Origin: Prorocentrum cordatum
Lineage: Eukaryota > Sar > Dinophyceae > Prorocentrales > Prorocentraceae
Length of the DNA: 64,000 nucleotides
Assembly: GCA_963575745.1 (NCBI GenBank)
Contig: CAUYUJ010021155.1
Location: 1 to 64,000 of the forward strand
Direction of reading: 5' to 3'
Shown here one piece after another: positions 24,001-36,527 of this stretch. The position numbers and the translations under genes are program-made. Within the stretch, counting starts at the first letter, position 1; each line of letters opens with the position of its first letter. Below the pieces are notes generated by a model that was given only the letters and a program-made list of their open reading frames with translations, ran no database searches and was not told the DNA's origin.

Positions 24001-27000
24001 AGAGACGGAAGGACATAAGTCCCAACTCCTGGCTGTATCCCCGGCATAATCAATTCTTTTTCTTTAGAGAGACGCCGGGGATCAAATACAGCCAGGCATG
24101 AGGCTCGTAATAGCTGTCCTTCAACCGTCTGGCTGTCTAAAAGAAAAGAAAGTAAGTGCCAGACGGAGGACAGCTATTTTGCAAGAGCCTCATGCAATCC
24201 AGAGACTTTAAATTTTCTTTTATTAAAATTAATTAATTGAAACGAAAGTGAAAGAACCGATTAATTAATTTTAAAAGAAAATTGTCTCTGGATTTGTTGG
24301 GACATCCTATAATCGTGTTTCTAATTCTCTTTCTTTATGGTGGCTCGATTCTTCTCTTCCATGTGAGCCAACATTCATAAAGAAAGAGAGAAACACGATT
24401 GATGTCCCAACATTTCCTTGCCATCGTGAGCGAACGATCATCAAGATCGGGCATCAGCCTTCGCTCACTTGTAAGATGGCAAGGAAATCAATCAAAAAAT
24501 GAAATAAAATTAAACATCTTGAACGCAGATTCCTTTTCTATTGATCTTTTATTTGATGCGTTCAGATGTTTATTTTATTATTTTTTGATTGTCAATCAAG
24601 ATTAAATTTGAATTAAAATAAAATTAAGAAAACAATATTTGCTTACATCAAGTTTTCATTTTATTTTAAACAAATTTTATTCTTGATTGGTCTCTTGATC
24701 CCCCGAGAATCACTTTTTCTTTTCTTAGAAGTGTGCTTTGATGTCAGCCTGATGCTGAGCACACTTAAGCGTAGAAAAAGAAGTGATTCGTATCAAGAGA
24801 CGATTCCTATGCAGCATCATTCCTTCTCTTGGGCTTTAACCTACAGCACATGATCGTAAACGATTGATATCGTGATCATGATTATGCTGTAGGTTGAAAG
24901 CAAGAGAAAGGAATGTAATGCTGCAAGGAATCCATTACACGGCTGTCATCATTTCCCTTCTTTTCTTTATTGCAGCGTCTTCCCTTTCATCCGCTGCAGT
25001 TAATAAAGAAAAGAGAAAGGGAAATGTGTGCTACAGCCGTGTAATCCTGGCCAGCTGCTGGCAACCTTTGTTGTCAAGGTCCTGAAGGACCTGAACATCA
25101 GTTCACCACAATTGGTGCCAGCATTAGCCTGGCCATTAAATTTCCTTTTATAATATCCGGTCCTAAGAACTTTCTCTTTCTATTTACTGGCTGATATGCA
25201 GAGAGCGAGCCTAAGGGCTCATCAGCCATTAAGAAAGAGGAAGTTCGGACCGGTTATTAAAGGAAATTTGATCCAGCGTATCGATCATGAGAGACTAATC
25301 CAGCATCAAGCTGGGCTCTCATGAACGCTGGATCTCCTTCACGAGCACTTATTTGTTGGCAGCTTCTCTCCTTCTTTCTGCCAACAAATAATTATTGCTC
25401 GTGAAGGCATTCCTTTCCTATCTTCTCCTTTCCTTTCTCGATTCTTAAAGATGGGCACAATCTCTTTCTATTTCTTTATTTTATGTGCCCATCTTTAGAA
25501 AAAGAGAAAGGAGAGAAATTGGTAAAGGAATGATTGCATCAGGAGATCACGAGTATTCTATTTTTCTTTCATTTGTTATCAAACAAATGTTATTAAGAAA
25601 GAAAAATAGACTCGTGATCGTATTCCTGATGCAATGGATGGCGGTGTGACCATGAAGAGCTGCACTGCAGTGCTTTATGAAGAGCTCTTCATTAGTACCC
25701 TACCAACACAGATAAAAAGGAAACAAAGGACTGGGAATGCAATTCCATGTGCATCCACACGCATCTTTCATTACTAATAGGAAGAAAAATAAATTATTAT
25801 GAAAAATTCTTTTATCAAAAAATAGAATTTTCTTTATTATGAATTGATTAATTTTTCTTTCTTATTATTTAATCCTATCGCCTGTCGTGTGGATACGATG
25901 GCGGGATAATGATAGCTTTCCTCGGAGGCTCTTCCTTTCTTGTTTCCTTTTATGAAGCCTCCGATGCCGGGAAAGCTATCATTATTGATCCGCCATCATT
26001 ACAGGAAAGCAGGACTGACCACAGAATCCTTTCTTTCTTTCACTTTTATAAAAGAAAGGATTCATTATTGTGGTCAGTCATCTGATGCTTTCCTGTAATC
26101 TGTCATTTTCTTATTCAAATAAAAGTTTATCAACTGGCAATCTAATAATAAATAAAAGGAAAACTATTGCCAGTTGATTGAAAACTTTTATTTGAATGAA
26201 AATGACAGTTGGAAGATCAAGACACGAATTCCTTCTTTTTCTTTAATAATAATTAATTGTCTGTTACAATTAATTAAAGAAAAAGAAGATAGTAATTCGT
26301 GTTCTTGATCTTCATTTCATTTTCCATTAACATTTTCCTTTACGAATCATCAATCAGGACAATCATCAATTTACTTTTTATTTTTCATTTGTAAATTGAT
26401 TATTGATTGTCCTGATGAATTCGTTGAAAGGAAAATTTTTAATGCAGGAAAATGAGAAGGAATTATCAGGAAATCTTTAATTAATTTTATTTTTATATTT
26501 TCTTTTTATTAAATTGTAAAAGAAAATAAATAAAATTAATGATTTCCTGATATTCATTTTCATTATTTTCTTATGATAATCGTCTAATCGATGGTTCTTG
26601 ATTGTAAAGGTGCGAGCCAACAGGCTCAGACAAGCACCTTTAGTAACCATCGAACGATTATCAAAGAAAAAAGAAAATGAAGGATTCCTGACGTTTATTA
26701 AGAGCTCTTTCATTCTCCCATGCTCTCTCTTGTCTTTTCTTCTTTGAAGTGAGAGCGGGAGAATGAGAGCTCTTAATGTCAGGAATCTGAACGAGCTGTC
26801 ATCATCACTGGCATCATCATTCTCACTTCTGCGCACATTTGCTTTCCTTTTTAATAAATGTGCGATTGAAGAAGTGAGATTGATGCAGCGATATGATGAC
26901 ATATGCTCGTTCTTGATTCCTTCTCCACCTTCCATCTTCTCTTCTTTTAAGGAAATGAAAGTTATGTCGTGAGCAAAAGAATAAAAAGAAAAGAGAATTA

Positions 27001-27414
27001 TTGCTCACGAGTTAATAACTTTCATTTCTTAAAAGGGAAGATTTGGAAGGTGGAGAAAGGAATAATGGCGGCTAAAGAAATCGAGCTCTTCCTGATTCTG
27101 TCCGGTCCAATCTTTGCTTTCTTTAAACGAGCGGTCCCTCAGGACACATTAGTCGCTCGTTGAAAGCACAAGTTGGACCGGACATTGTCTGATCTGAGCT
27201 CGTATATCTGCCGCCGCTTGTCATTTTCTTTTTCAATCATTGCTTGGATCTCAGGAAAAGCAATATATTTTCTTTTTTACTGCTGGCATCAGCTCATGAT
27301 AAGTACGCCAGCATTAATCAAAAAGGAAACATTAGGCTTTTCCTTTCAGAGATCCTCAATGATAAAGAGAAATGCATTTTTCATAAGAAGATGAATTTTT
27401 TATAGTTATTAAGG
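21005..27414. repeat. tiled hairpin array, segment 4
   Basis: Abutting bulged hairpins with no gene recognised. An example is 25534-25634. Hairpins at 19431-19510 and 23490-23570 share a loop module around TTGCCATCATCAA, although their stems differ. Confidence 0.85.
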
Positions 27415-28467
27415 TTGTAAATTTCCTATTTCTTTTTTACAAATTAATTAATAAAAATTATTCTTTCTTGAAAATGTGTTCAGCGGATCTTCCTGATGAA
27501 GATTGAGCCCTCAGGCTCACCGCTGAACGTCTCTCAACCAACCTTCTCTTCTGAAAGAAAGAATGAAACGAATGTTCCAGAGACGCAAGTTCTTCAGGAA
27601 CTTAAGAGAGCGTCTCTAACTTTCGTTTCATTTCTTTCTAAAGAGAAGGTATTGAAAGGTTGAGAGACAGGACGCTACTGGAGATCGTATCAATAATGAC
27701 CGCAGAAATTCTTTTGGAGAAGCGTTCATGATACGATCGTAGCGTCCTCTTTCTTGTAGGCGCTTAAGCGCTTGATCGAGGAGCCCTCAAGGCTTCTCCC
27801 TCGATCAACTACAAGAAAGGAATCCAACATCTTCATTTTTTCTCTTCATTTTTATTATAATCCAGCATTATTTTGTTCCCTTCTCCTAAGCTGGATTATA
27901 AAAATGAAGAAAAAATGAATGACTGTTGGATTCAGGAGCTCAATTTATTCTCTTTCTTTAAAAGAAAAGTGGAGAACGGAACGAAGCTGATCAGCCATAG
28001 GCTGGCTCTGTGGAGCATCAGCTTCGTGACAATCCGTTCTCCGATCATTTTTCTTATAGAAAGAGAATTATTGAGAGCTCCTGGATGGATTTCTTATTTT
28101 CTTTTTAATATCTTGTCATCAAATACGATTGATATCGTGATGACAAGAAAAAAGAAAATAAAATTGAAATCCATCCATTCTCTTTTTTAAAAAAAATATT
28201 AAAATTTGATCAAACATTGATTGCCTTTTTCCTTTTTTCTGTTGGCAATCAATGATCAAATTTTAATAATATTTTTTCTAAAAAAAGAGAATGTTTTCCT
28301 GACCTTCTTTTAACTTTTCCTCATTTATTGTGTTTAATGGTCAGCCCTCATCTTTTCATAGCTGACCATCATTAAACACAATCAAGAGAGAAAAGTTAAC
28401 GGTCAGGAAAAAGATCACGATTTAACCTCTCTTATTTTCTTTCTTACAAATGATCCCACATGTTGGC
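27415..28467 (+). repeat. repeat C, copy 1 (ends at the assembly gap)
   Basis: About 1.05 kb that is the reverse complement of 35470-36527, with small differences. It consists of complete hairpins, including one with the CGCTTAAGCG loop near 27760-27820. It runs directly into the N gap in the middle of a hairpin whose complete version is at about 35425-35500. Confidence 0.92.
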
Positions 28468-28567
28468 NNNNNNNNNNNNNNNNNNNNNNNNNNNNNNNNN
28501 NNNNNNNNNNNNNNNNNNNNNNNNNNNNNNNNNNNNNNNNNNNNNNNNNNNNNNNNNNNNNNNNNNN
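28468..28567. other. assembly gap of exactly 100 N
   Basis: A run of 100 N, the usual placeholder for a gap of unknown size. The left flank ends in TGTTGGC, inside one arm of a hairpin. In the inverted copy (around 35430-35480) the same arm is followed by a complete loop. The gap is thus in a strong secondary structure. The right flank (28568 onward) does not match the expected continuation of the repeat. Confidence 0.98.
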
Positions 28568-29700
28568 AAGAGATGAAAGAGGAAAATTCAAAGAGAAAAT
28601 GATGACGGTCATCATCTTGACACGCTTCTAAACAACTTTTCTCTCTTGCTTGTCTCTGCATTAAAATGCAAGCAAGAGAAATGAAAAGTGTTTACTGGAA
28701 GCGTGTCTATCTGGCGGTCTTTAATGAATCAAGAGCTTTCTTCTGGACGTCTTTCCTTTTCTCTTTTATAGTGGACGCCCAGAAGAAATTAGCTCTTGAA
28801 TTCATTAACCGCCAGATCATTCCTTCATGAAAGCAAAATAATTTCTAATAAAGAAAAAGTATAACCTCAATGTGAGCATATTAAAGGAAAAGAGAATGCT
28901 CACGAGGTTATTTTTCTTATGAAATTTGCTTTCACCGAAGGAATGCCTTTCTTGTGCCTGACCTGGGGATAAAGCCGATCATCATCTGCGTCTCAAACGC
29001 AAGATCGGCTCCCAGGTCAGCGCTTCAGCGCACAAGAAAGGATTGACCCAGCCATAATGATTAAAAATGAATTAAAATGAATCCTTCTATGACGATGGCA
29101 ACTTAAAAGAAGAGAAGAAATAGCCATCGTAAGGATTCATTTTGATCATTTTTAATCTAATGGCGGGTCAACAACAATTTCTTTTTATAATCACCTTTCT
29201 TCTTTTCTAAATTGACCGCTGGAATGAATGCCTTTCCTCTCTTTCTTTATTGTGGGCTCATAATGAGCTCATCTTCAGATGACCACAAGAAAGAGAGGAA
29301 ATCATTCCAGCGGATCAATTTTTGAAAGAGAAGGTGATTATAAGAAATTGTTATTTTATTTTCATTTTATCATCAATTTTCATTTTTTTCAAATAATAAA
29401 TGTTTGCGGTGATCTTTTCTTTAAGAAAAGCAAACATTATTTGAAAAAGAAAATTAGATGATAATAAAAATGAAAATAAAGCCTTCCGTTTCCTTATTCT
29501 TCTTTATAATAAATGAATTTGTGGACATAAATTGTTGGCAGACAAGTCCACAAACAACATTTATTAAAAAGAAGAGGAAACGAAGGTTAATTTCTTTCAT
29601 AAAAGTTGTTTGAACACATGACGATGAGCCCGAATTCTTCTTTTTCTTTATGACGGGCTCATCATGTGTTCACAACTTTAGAAAAAAGAAATTAAAGAAA
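28568..29700. repeat. tiled hairpin array, segment 5
   Basis: Short run of abutting hairpins between the gap and the unstructured region, for example the unit with CTGGCGGTCTTTAATGAATC on the left arm near 28710-28815. No gene was seen. Confidence 0.8.
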
Positions 29701-30950
29701 TTGTGTTTGTAATGCCAATGAAAGATAAACCCATGAAATAATAAAATGAAAAGATAAGATAACTGCTGGACTGTATCCCCACGGTACTATTATTTTTAGA
29801 AAAAGAGAACCAGAGATTATAAAGGAATTCTTATTAATGATGTCTTTAACAAATGATTAAATGATAATAAAATCCCATCTTTATTAAACCCATGATCTCA
29901 TTACTATTATTTTTAAAACAAGACATAGGAAGATAAATGATTCAAAGAAATGTTATTTAATAATGTCTGGGAATGGAATCTACTGCTGACAATAAAATAT
30001 TAACTGTTAAGAACTCCTGGTCGGTTATAGAATTATAATTTTGTAATTCCCAAAGTTGAAAACTAGTGACACCATTTGAAGCATCTGTTGGTAAGAGCTT
30101 AACTTGATTATAATGTCCAAGATCACAGAAAAGAAGAATAGAAGTAAGGATTTAAACATTTATTTTATTTACATCTTGGAAGAGGAACTACATTTAAGGA
30201 ATTCATATGATCTTTATCTTGAGATTACAAACTTGATATTAAAATTTCCTTTATTTAAAGAAAGATTTGAAAAGATTTATAAAGATTTGTTTTCTTGAAG
30301 AGAAGAATTTACCATAAGATAATAAGTAATGAGTTTACAAATAAAATATTATTGATAAAGAATATAAGATCTACAAATAATAAGATTATAAATTTATAAA
30401 TTCATATTTTTCCCTTTCATCATAAATTCCTGTCCAAAAAATTCTTGAGATTGGGAATCTGACCATGTGGATAAGACCATAAAATAAGAATTTCTGTAAA
30501 GGTCAGCTCCCAGCTTATATCCAAAGAACCAGATGAATGAAAACATAATTCCAGTGGAAGAAGAAAGTAAAAGTTGATAGAGTTCCAATCTAGATTCCCA
30601 GTATATGGTGTGTCCACCAAAGAAAGGGAACCTAGAACGGTCTCTAAGAGATTAAGCCAGGGACTGGCCATATTATGCGGTAGCTAACGTCTAAGATCTC
30701 CCAGTTTCTAAAAGGAATGACAATCGTGTAAACAATAATCTTCTTATCAATAATTATATTTGTGATCCTGGAAATAATAGATTTATAATCATATAACTTT
30801 TACTGGAAAATCCTATTTTATTTCTATGGACAGTTCACATATTAACTCCAAAATAATAGCTGGAAGACCTTTAGTAATTATTGTATTTAACTGCCAATAT
30901 AAAGGAAATGTAAGACAGAACCAATCTACAGAAACAATCATTGCCGGGCT
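29700..30950. other. 1.25-kb region lacking hairpins
   Basis: Together with cob and the cox3 regions, this is the only long stretch without the tiled palindromes. It is AT-rich, has no open frame longer than about 83 codons, and no rRNA motif was recognised (no sarcin-ricin loop, no 530-loop sequence). Because coding regions are the other hairpin-free zones, it is probably gene-derived. Weak cox1-like fragments on the minus strand are listed separately. Fragmented rRNA, typical of dinoflagellate mitochondria, is another possibility. Confidence 0.5.
30515..30690 (-). pseudogene. possible degenerate cox1 fragment
   Basis: Reading the minus strand from 30685, short pieces resemble cox1 (cytochrome c oxidase subunit I) in the right order. 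YRIIWPVPGLIS resembles VYILILP.FGLIS, FLWWTHHILGI resembles the conserved W.HHM...G, then a stop followed by IGTLSTFT resembles DTRAYFT. In the next frame STGIMFSFIW resembles PTG.K.FSW. Spacing is shorter than in cox1 and stops interrupt the frame. The T- and F-rich composition makes chance matches likely, so this is a tentative call. Confidence 0.25.
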
Positions 30951-31756
30951 TCTCTGTGATCTTAATTCTTGGGATTGAACGTGTGTCTTCTTGACGGTTG
31001 AAAGCCTGTCCGACCATTCCCTTTCCAGTGTCGGACATTAACCATCAAGATGAAAACACACGTTCTTGAATCCCAGGAATTTATGATCACACTAGCGAAG
31101 GAAAGAAATAAGAGTCATCATCTTGATCGAGGAAGCCATTACTTATGGCCAACAATAAGACCAAGACTGAGCACCTCTTGAAAGAGAGAAGGAAAGGTGC
31201 TCAGGGTCTTATTGTCAGGCCGTTGGCTTCATCGTAATCAAGGATTACTCAATTTCTTTGAGACTTCGCTAGTGACAGAGAAGAAGTCGTTACACCGCTC
31301 ATGCTGGACGGAACTTACCTGTCAAGGAATTTTGCTACCTTAGGACCGTTAACCTGACAGCCGCCGTGTAACTCTTTCTTTCAAGAAGCGCTGAGGCGCA
31401 AGAGTTGGCGGTACGGCTGTCGGTTAAGAACGGTCCTAAGAGAAAGAAATTCCTGACAGTTAGTTCCACAGGCCAGCATTCATTCATTCTCTTATTAATA
31501 GCCTGTGGAACGTCTTTCTTATCTTCATTTAAACTCTCTCGTTTGTCCCTTTTTCTTTCTTTAATACGAGAGAGAGTTAAAATAGAAGAAAGAAAAGAAA
31601 TCGTTCCACCAGGCATTAATGAAAAGAGAATGATTACAAAGCTGGCCTGTTAAGGATTATGAATCTGTGGGCACCAATAGCCGTCATAATGAAGAAAGGA
31701 AACCGATGACGGCTATTGATGATGTGCCCACGGTGAAATATCCTGATCCAGTGGAT

Positions 31757-31807
31757 GCGCTGTAGCGCTAAGGCGGTCAGCTGCGCTGAGGCCTTCAGGC
31801 CCCGCCT
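31757..31807. repeat. Y-shaped GC-rich element 3
   Basis: AGGCGG/CCGCCT (31771-31776, 31802-31807) encloses TCAGC-tgc-GCTGA and GGCC-ttca-GGCC back to back. A small hairpin GCGCTGTAGCGC lies just before (31757-31768). Confidence 0.88.
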
Positions 31808-33374
31808 TTAAATCGAAGATTTGTAAAGAATGCTCGAAGAGCCCGAGGAAAAGAACTTTTTATACCGTCTTTAACCGCAGCTGCAATCCTGTCCTTTGAA
31901 TTTCTTATAGGCAGCTGCTATTTCTCTTGAGACACGACTGGTTCTCTATCACCGGTTAAGCTGGAAGCTGTGGCTGTACCGGTGATTGAAACTCCTCGTG
32001 TCTCAAGGTTCTCTCTCAATGGCCCACTATTTAATAAAGAAAAAGTTGATCAACAGATCGTGATGTCCTTAAGGACGCATCTGCAAGATGATCACTATCT
32101 GTTGAACTTTTTCTTTATTAGTGGGCCGAGAGAGAACATCATTTTCCAGAACCAATTTTCCTTCCTCTGACCGCTATTAAAGTGAGCGTGAGCCTTCTTT
32201 CCCTTGGGCTCACAATATGCTCACAGCGGTCAGGAATTGGAAAATGGTTCTTCTGGAAAATGATTCTCAATCTGTTGTATGATTCATTGAAAGATGCTCA
32301 CGTACGAATGGATCGATCTTTCCTTCAGAATCAAGCACATGAAAGAGAACCTTCGATTGCTTCGGTCCTTTAGGACGCACTTAAGTGCCAATCGATTATT
32401 GTTCTCTTTCATTATGGCTTGTTCTGAAGAGATCGAATCAATCGTACACGTGAGCTTACCTTTAGGAATCACAACAGATTGAGGATTAATCCAGTAAAAA
32501 TCTCTTTCAATCATTAATTGTTTACGAGCAAACTTTTATTTCTTTTTCTTTTTGAAGTTTGCTCGTTTGTAAACAATTAATTTTGATTGAAGAGATTGCT
32601 GGATTAATCGTTGATGGCCATTACGTTCCTTCTCTTTCTTTCTTTAATGTGGGCATCGAAGATGCATCCTCTGGATCCACATTAAAGTAAAAGAAAGAGA
32701 AAAACAGAACGTAATGATAATGCCATCAACATTTATTTTTCTTTTTTAACAAAATAATATTTTATAATTCTTAATTTTTATTAATTTCTTGAAAGAAATT
32801 AAAACAAAATAAAAAATTAAGTATTAATTATAAAATAAATTATTTTGTTAAAGAAAAATAAATAAATAAAATGATTATAAAATAAAAATCCTTTCTTTTC
32901 TTCTTTGCAATCATCTAATAAGAGAAAAGATAATGATTGCAAAGAATAAGAAAAGAAAATTGGATTTTTATTGCATCATTTTATTTATCAGAAATTCATA
33001 TTTTATTTTTAATCTCTTATTATTTTTCTATTTTATTGGCATTTTCTTATAATTGAAATCTTATTTTTATCTTTCTTTTAATCTTTTACAAATTTCTTTA
33101 TTAATCTTCCGATTAATATTTGTAAAAGAAAAGAAAGATATAAAACCATAAGATTTCAAGAAAATGCCAATAGAAAAATAAGAGATTATAAAATAAATGA
33201 ATTTCTGAAGTCCTTAAAGTTATTACACAAGGATTCATAATTTTAAAATTTTACAAAGAATAAAAGTAAAATTATATAAAATTATGATCATGCTGAGGCA
33301 TGAATCCTTGTGTGCCTTGCCATTAAATCACATGGAATTGACCGAAGGTCTATCTCTTTCATTAGGAGGCTATC

Positions 33375-33423
33375 TGCGGGCACATAAAGTGCTCAATCGA
33401 AGATTGATGGCTTTGCCACCGCA
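33375..33423. repeat. three-leaf GC-rich element
   Basis: Outer stem TGCGG/CCGCA encloses three adjacent mini-hairpins: GCAC-ataaa-GTGC, TCAATC-gaa-GATTGA and TGGC-ttt-GCCA. The cloverleaf-like outline is not a tRNA: the leaves are only 4-6 bp, and the T-loop, anticodon-stem and acceptor lengths do not fit. Confidence 0.85.
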
Positions 33424-35469
33424 GGCTCCTAATAAAGAGAGAAAAGACCCGGTCAATTGAATCCATGTGATGGCAAGGCTATAATTTTCCTTCTTATAAT
33501 TGAGCTTACTTTTCTTTTCTTGTTTGCTAATATGATGATCAGCCTAGGCTGAAGCAAACAAGATAAAGAAAATTATTAAGCTCAATTGAAGGAAAATTCC
33601 ATCACGATGTATTCCTTTCCTTTTTTAAAATAGAAAATTATAAAATGTTAACTTTTAACTGATGACAATCAGGTTAACATTTTATTTTATTTTCTGTTTA
33701 AAAAAGGAATAGGAAATCGTGATGGATTCATTTTCTTTAAGAAAATGAAAAGAATTCTTGGTCAAGAGAAATAAGAAAAGCAAAAGAAATTTAAGAAAAG
33801 CTTTTCTTCTCTTGACCATTAGAATTCTTTATTTTCGTTGATAGAAAATGAATGTTGGGACCACCTTTGCTTCTCTTTCTTTAAAGTGGCGAGCGTGAGC
33901 GCTTTGATCGCCACTAAGAAAGAGAAAAATCGCAAAGGGCTTTGGTCCCAACGAATCCATCGATCTGCCATCTTTTCTGGAATCTTCTTTTGTGTCTTCA
34001 TCAATTGCTTTCCATCCCTTTGCAATTGATTGAAGAAGACACAAAGATTACAGAAGATAAAGATGGCAAGATCAACGATGGATTCAAACATCATCAGATA
34101 ATTTTTTCTTCTTATTAATTATTCTCTTGATAGTTTGCTTCGAAGAAAAGAACAGAAGCAAACAAGAGAATAATAAGAAGAAAAAGAAACTGATGATGTG
34201 TTCACATTTTATATTTAATTTTCTTTATCATTGAATGGTCGGTCAGTCTTTTCTTTTCTTTATCAACCGACCATTCATAAAGAAATTTAAATTTCATAAA
34301 ATGTGAATGAGCTAATTTTCCCTTTATTCTTTTCCTTAATGACCGTTCTTGACATCGTGAGTTTTAAGTTTGTCCGTCTCTTTGGAAGAAAGAGTTCCTG
34401 TAACGGACAAACACTCACGATGGAACGGTCAAGGAAAAGACAGGGAAAATTATGCTCACATCAGCCATTAATAACAGAACTTCATTCTCCATCTTTATTT
34501 TTCTTAATTTGATAAAAGAAAAATGATGGAGAATGAAGAATTTCTGTTAATGGCTGATGCATCTCTTGACCGCCTGAAGGCGTCTTATCACCATCAAGAT
34601 TATGTGGCCCATTAAGAGACAGAAAGAGAAGGCCACATAATAATGGTGATAAGAGTCAAGAGATGATGATAGGCACTGTACGATTGTCGATCCAGCTTCC
34701 TTTCTTTTATGTGCTGGATCAAGAGACAATCGTTTCTTCACAGTGCCTATCATATGATCCACGTGGTACGTCTTCATTTTCTTGTATCAATCTGTTGGCA
34801 CGTACACGTCAGCTTCAGGCTGAGCCAACAGATAAAAGAAAAGAAGATCGTACCGTGGATCATGTCCTGGCTAATGAAAGAAAAGATTAATCACGTGTTG
34901 ACGGCATGTCTTTTCTTTTCCTTTATTAGCCGTCAACATGAAAGTGATTAATCGTTTTTCTTTCAGCCAGGACCTTTCCCGCTTTCTATCAACAATTAAT
35001 TAAATTTCAATCATTCTTTTCTCTTAATTAAATTTAATATTAATTGTTGATAGCGGGAAAGAGATCCAGCACAAGATTTAATTTTTCTCTTTATGAACGC
35101 ACTCATTCTCTTTTCCTTGTGCGTTCATTAATAAAGAGAAAAATAATTAAATCTTGATCGCCTGATGCGATTGCTGGATCTGTCTCTTAATCACGTGCGG
35201 ACTATTCCTTTTCTCTTTATTAGTATGTCCGCACAAGGTGATTAAGAGACGATGGCATACATCTTTTCAAGCAATTCCTTCCTCTGAGCTTCATTTAATG
35301 GCGGATAATTTCCTGCTTTCTTGTATGTCCGCCATTAAATAAAAGAAGCTCAGAGACGGAAGGATTGATTGAAATAGATGTGCCATCATAAGATCACGAT
35401 TCCTCTAATATTTTTCTTTCTTTTACAAATGATCAAACCACATGTTGGCTATTATTTCTTATCTGTTGT

Positions 35470-36527
35470 GCCAACATGTGGGATCATTTGTAAGAAAGAA
35501 AATAAGAGAGGTTAAATCGTGATCTTTTTCCTGACCGTTAACTTTTCTCTCTTGATTGTGTTTAATGATGGTCAGCTTATGAAAAGATGAGGGCTGACCA
35601 TAAAACACAATAAATGAGGAAAAGTTAAAAGAAGGTCAGGAAAACATTCTCTTTTTTTAGAAAAAATATTATTCAAATTTGATCATTGATTGCCAACAGA
35701 AAAAAGGAAAAAGGCAATCAATGTTTGATCAAATTTTAATATTTTTTTTAAAAAAGAGAATGGATGGATTTCACTTTTATTTTCTTTTTTCTTGTCATCA
35801 CGATATCAATCGTATTTGATGACAAGATATTAAAAAGAAAATAAGAAATCCATCCAGGATCTCTCAATAATTCTCTTTCTATAAGAAAAGTGATCGGAGA
35901 ACGGATTGTCACGAAGCTGATGCTCCACAGAGCCAGCCTATGGCTGATCAGCTTCGTTCCGTTCTCCACTTTTCTTTTAAAGAAAGAGAATAATTTGAGC
36001 TCCTGAATCCAACAGTCATTCATTTTTTCTTCATTTTTATAATCCAGCTTAGGAGAAGGGAACAAAATAATGCTGGATTATAATAAAAAATGAAGATAAA
36101 AAATGAAGATGTTGGATTCCTTTCTTGTAGTTGATCGAGGGAGAAGCCTTGAGGGCTCCTCGATCAAGCGCTTAAGCGCCTACAAGAAAGAGGTCGCTAC
36201 GATCGTATCATGACCGCTTCTCCAAAAGAATTTCTGCGGTCATTATTGATACGATCTCCAGTAGCGTCCTGTCTCTCAACCTTTCAATACCTTATCTTTA
36301 GAAAGAAATGAAACGAAAGTTAGAGACGCTCTCTTAAGTTCCTGAAGAACTTGCGTCTCTGGAACATTCGTTTCATTCTTTCTTTAAGAAGAGAAGGTTG
36401 GTTGAGAGACGTTCAGCGGTGAGCCTGAGGGCTCAATCTTCATCAGGAAGATCCGCTGAAAACATTTTCAAGAAAGAATAATTTTTATTAATTAATTTGT
36501 AAAAAAGAAATAGGAAATTTACAAATT
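35470..36527 (-). repeat. repeat C, copy 2 (inverted)
   Basis: Inverted counterpart of 27415-28467, about 7 kb away. The AT-rich outer end (near 36480-36527) is where homology stops. A 105-codon frame seen in both copies is a by-product of the repeat and not a recognisable protein. Confidence 0.92.

Larger units (their letters stand above)
30951..35469. repeat. tiled hairpin array, segment 6
   Basis: Array resumes after the hairpin-free region. It includes compound GC-rich tips at 31757-31807 and a three-leaf tip at 33375-33423. Very AT-rich palindromes occur at 32750-32850 and 33010-33190. No gene-like frame was seen. Confidence 0.85.

Noticed and set aside
26477-26935. A 152-codon minus-strand frame, the longest outside cob
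   Set aside because: It spans several complete palindromes, the product is low-complexity, and it overlaps an equally open plus-strand frame at 26763-26972 that mirrors it.
27873-28190. A 105-codon frame also present at 35748-36065
   Set aside because: It lies within repeat C and is made of palindromic arms. No family features were seen, and the conservation is that of the repeat DNA.
28415-28661. Minus-strand open frames crossing the N run
   Set aside because: The frame is open only because N was translated as X.
30620-30680. Similarity of GAACCTAGAACGGTCTCTAAG to the large-subunit rRNA segment with TTAGAACGTCGTGAGAC
   Set aside because: The neighbouring highly conserved peptidyl-transferase bases are not found around it, so the short match is probably chance. 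A covariance search would settle it.
33375-33423. Cloverleaf-like fold as a tRNA gene
   Set aside because: Leaves are only 4-6 bp with 3-5 base loops, there is no seven-base anticodon loop or TTC-type T loop, and dinoflagellate mitochondria are known to import tRNAs.
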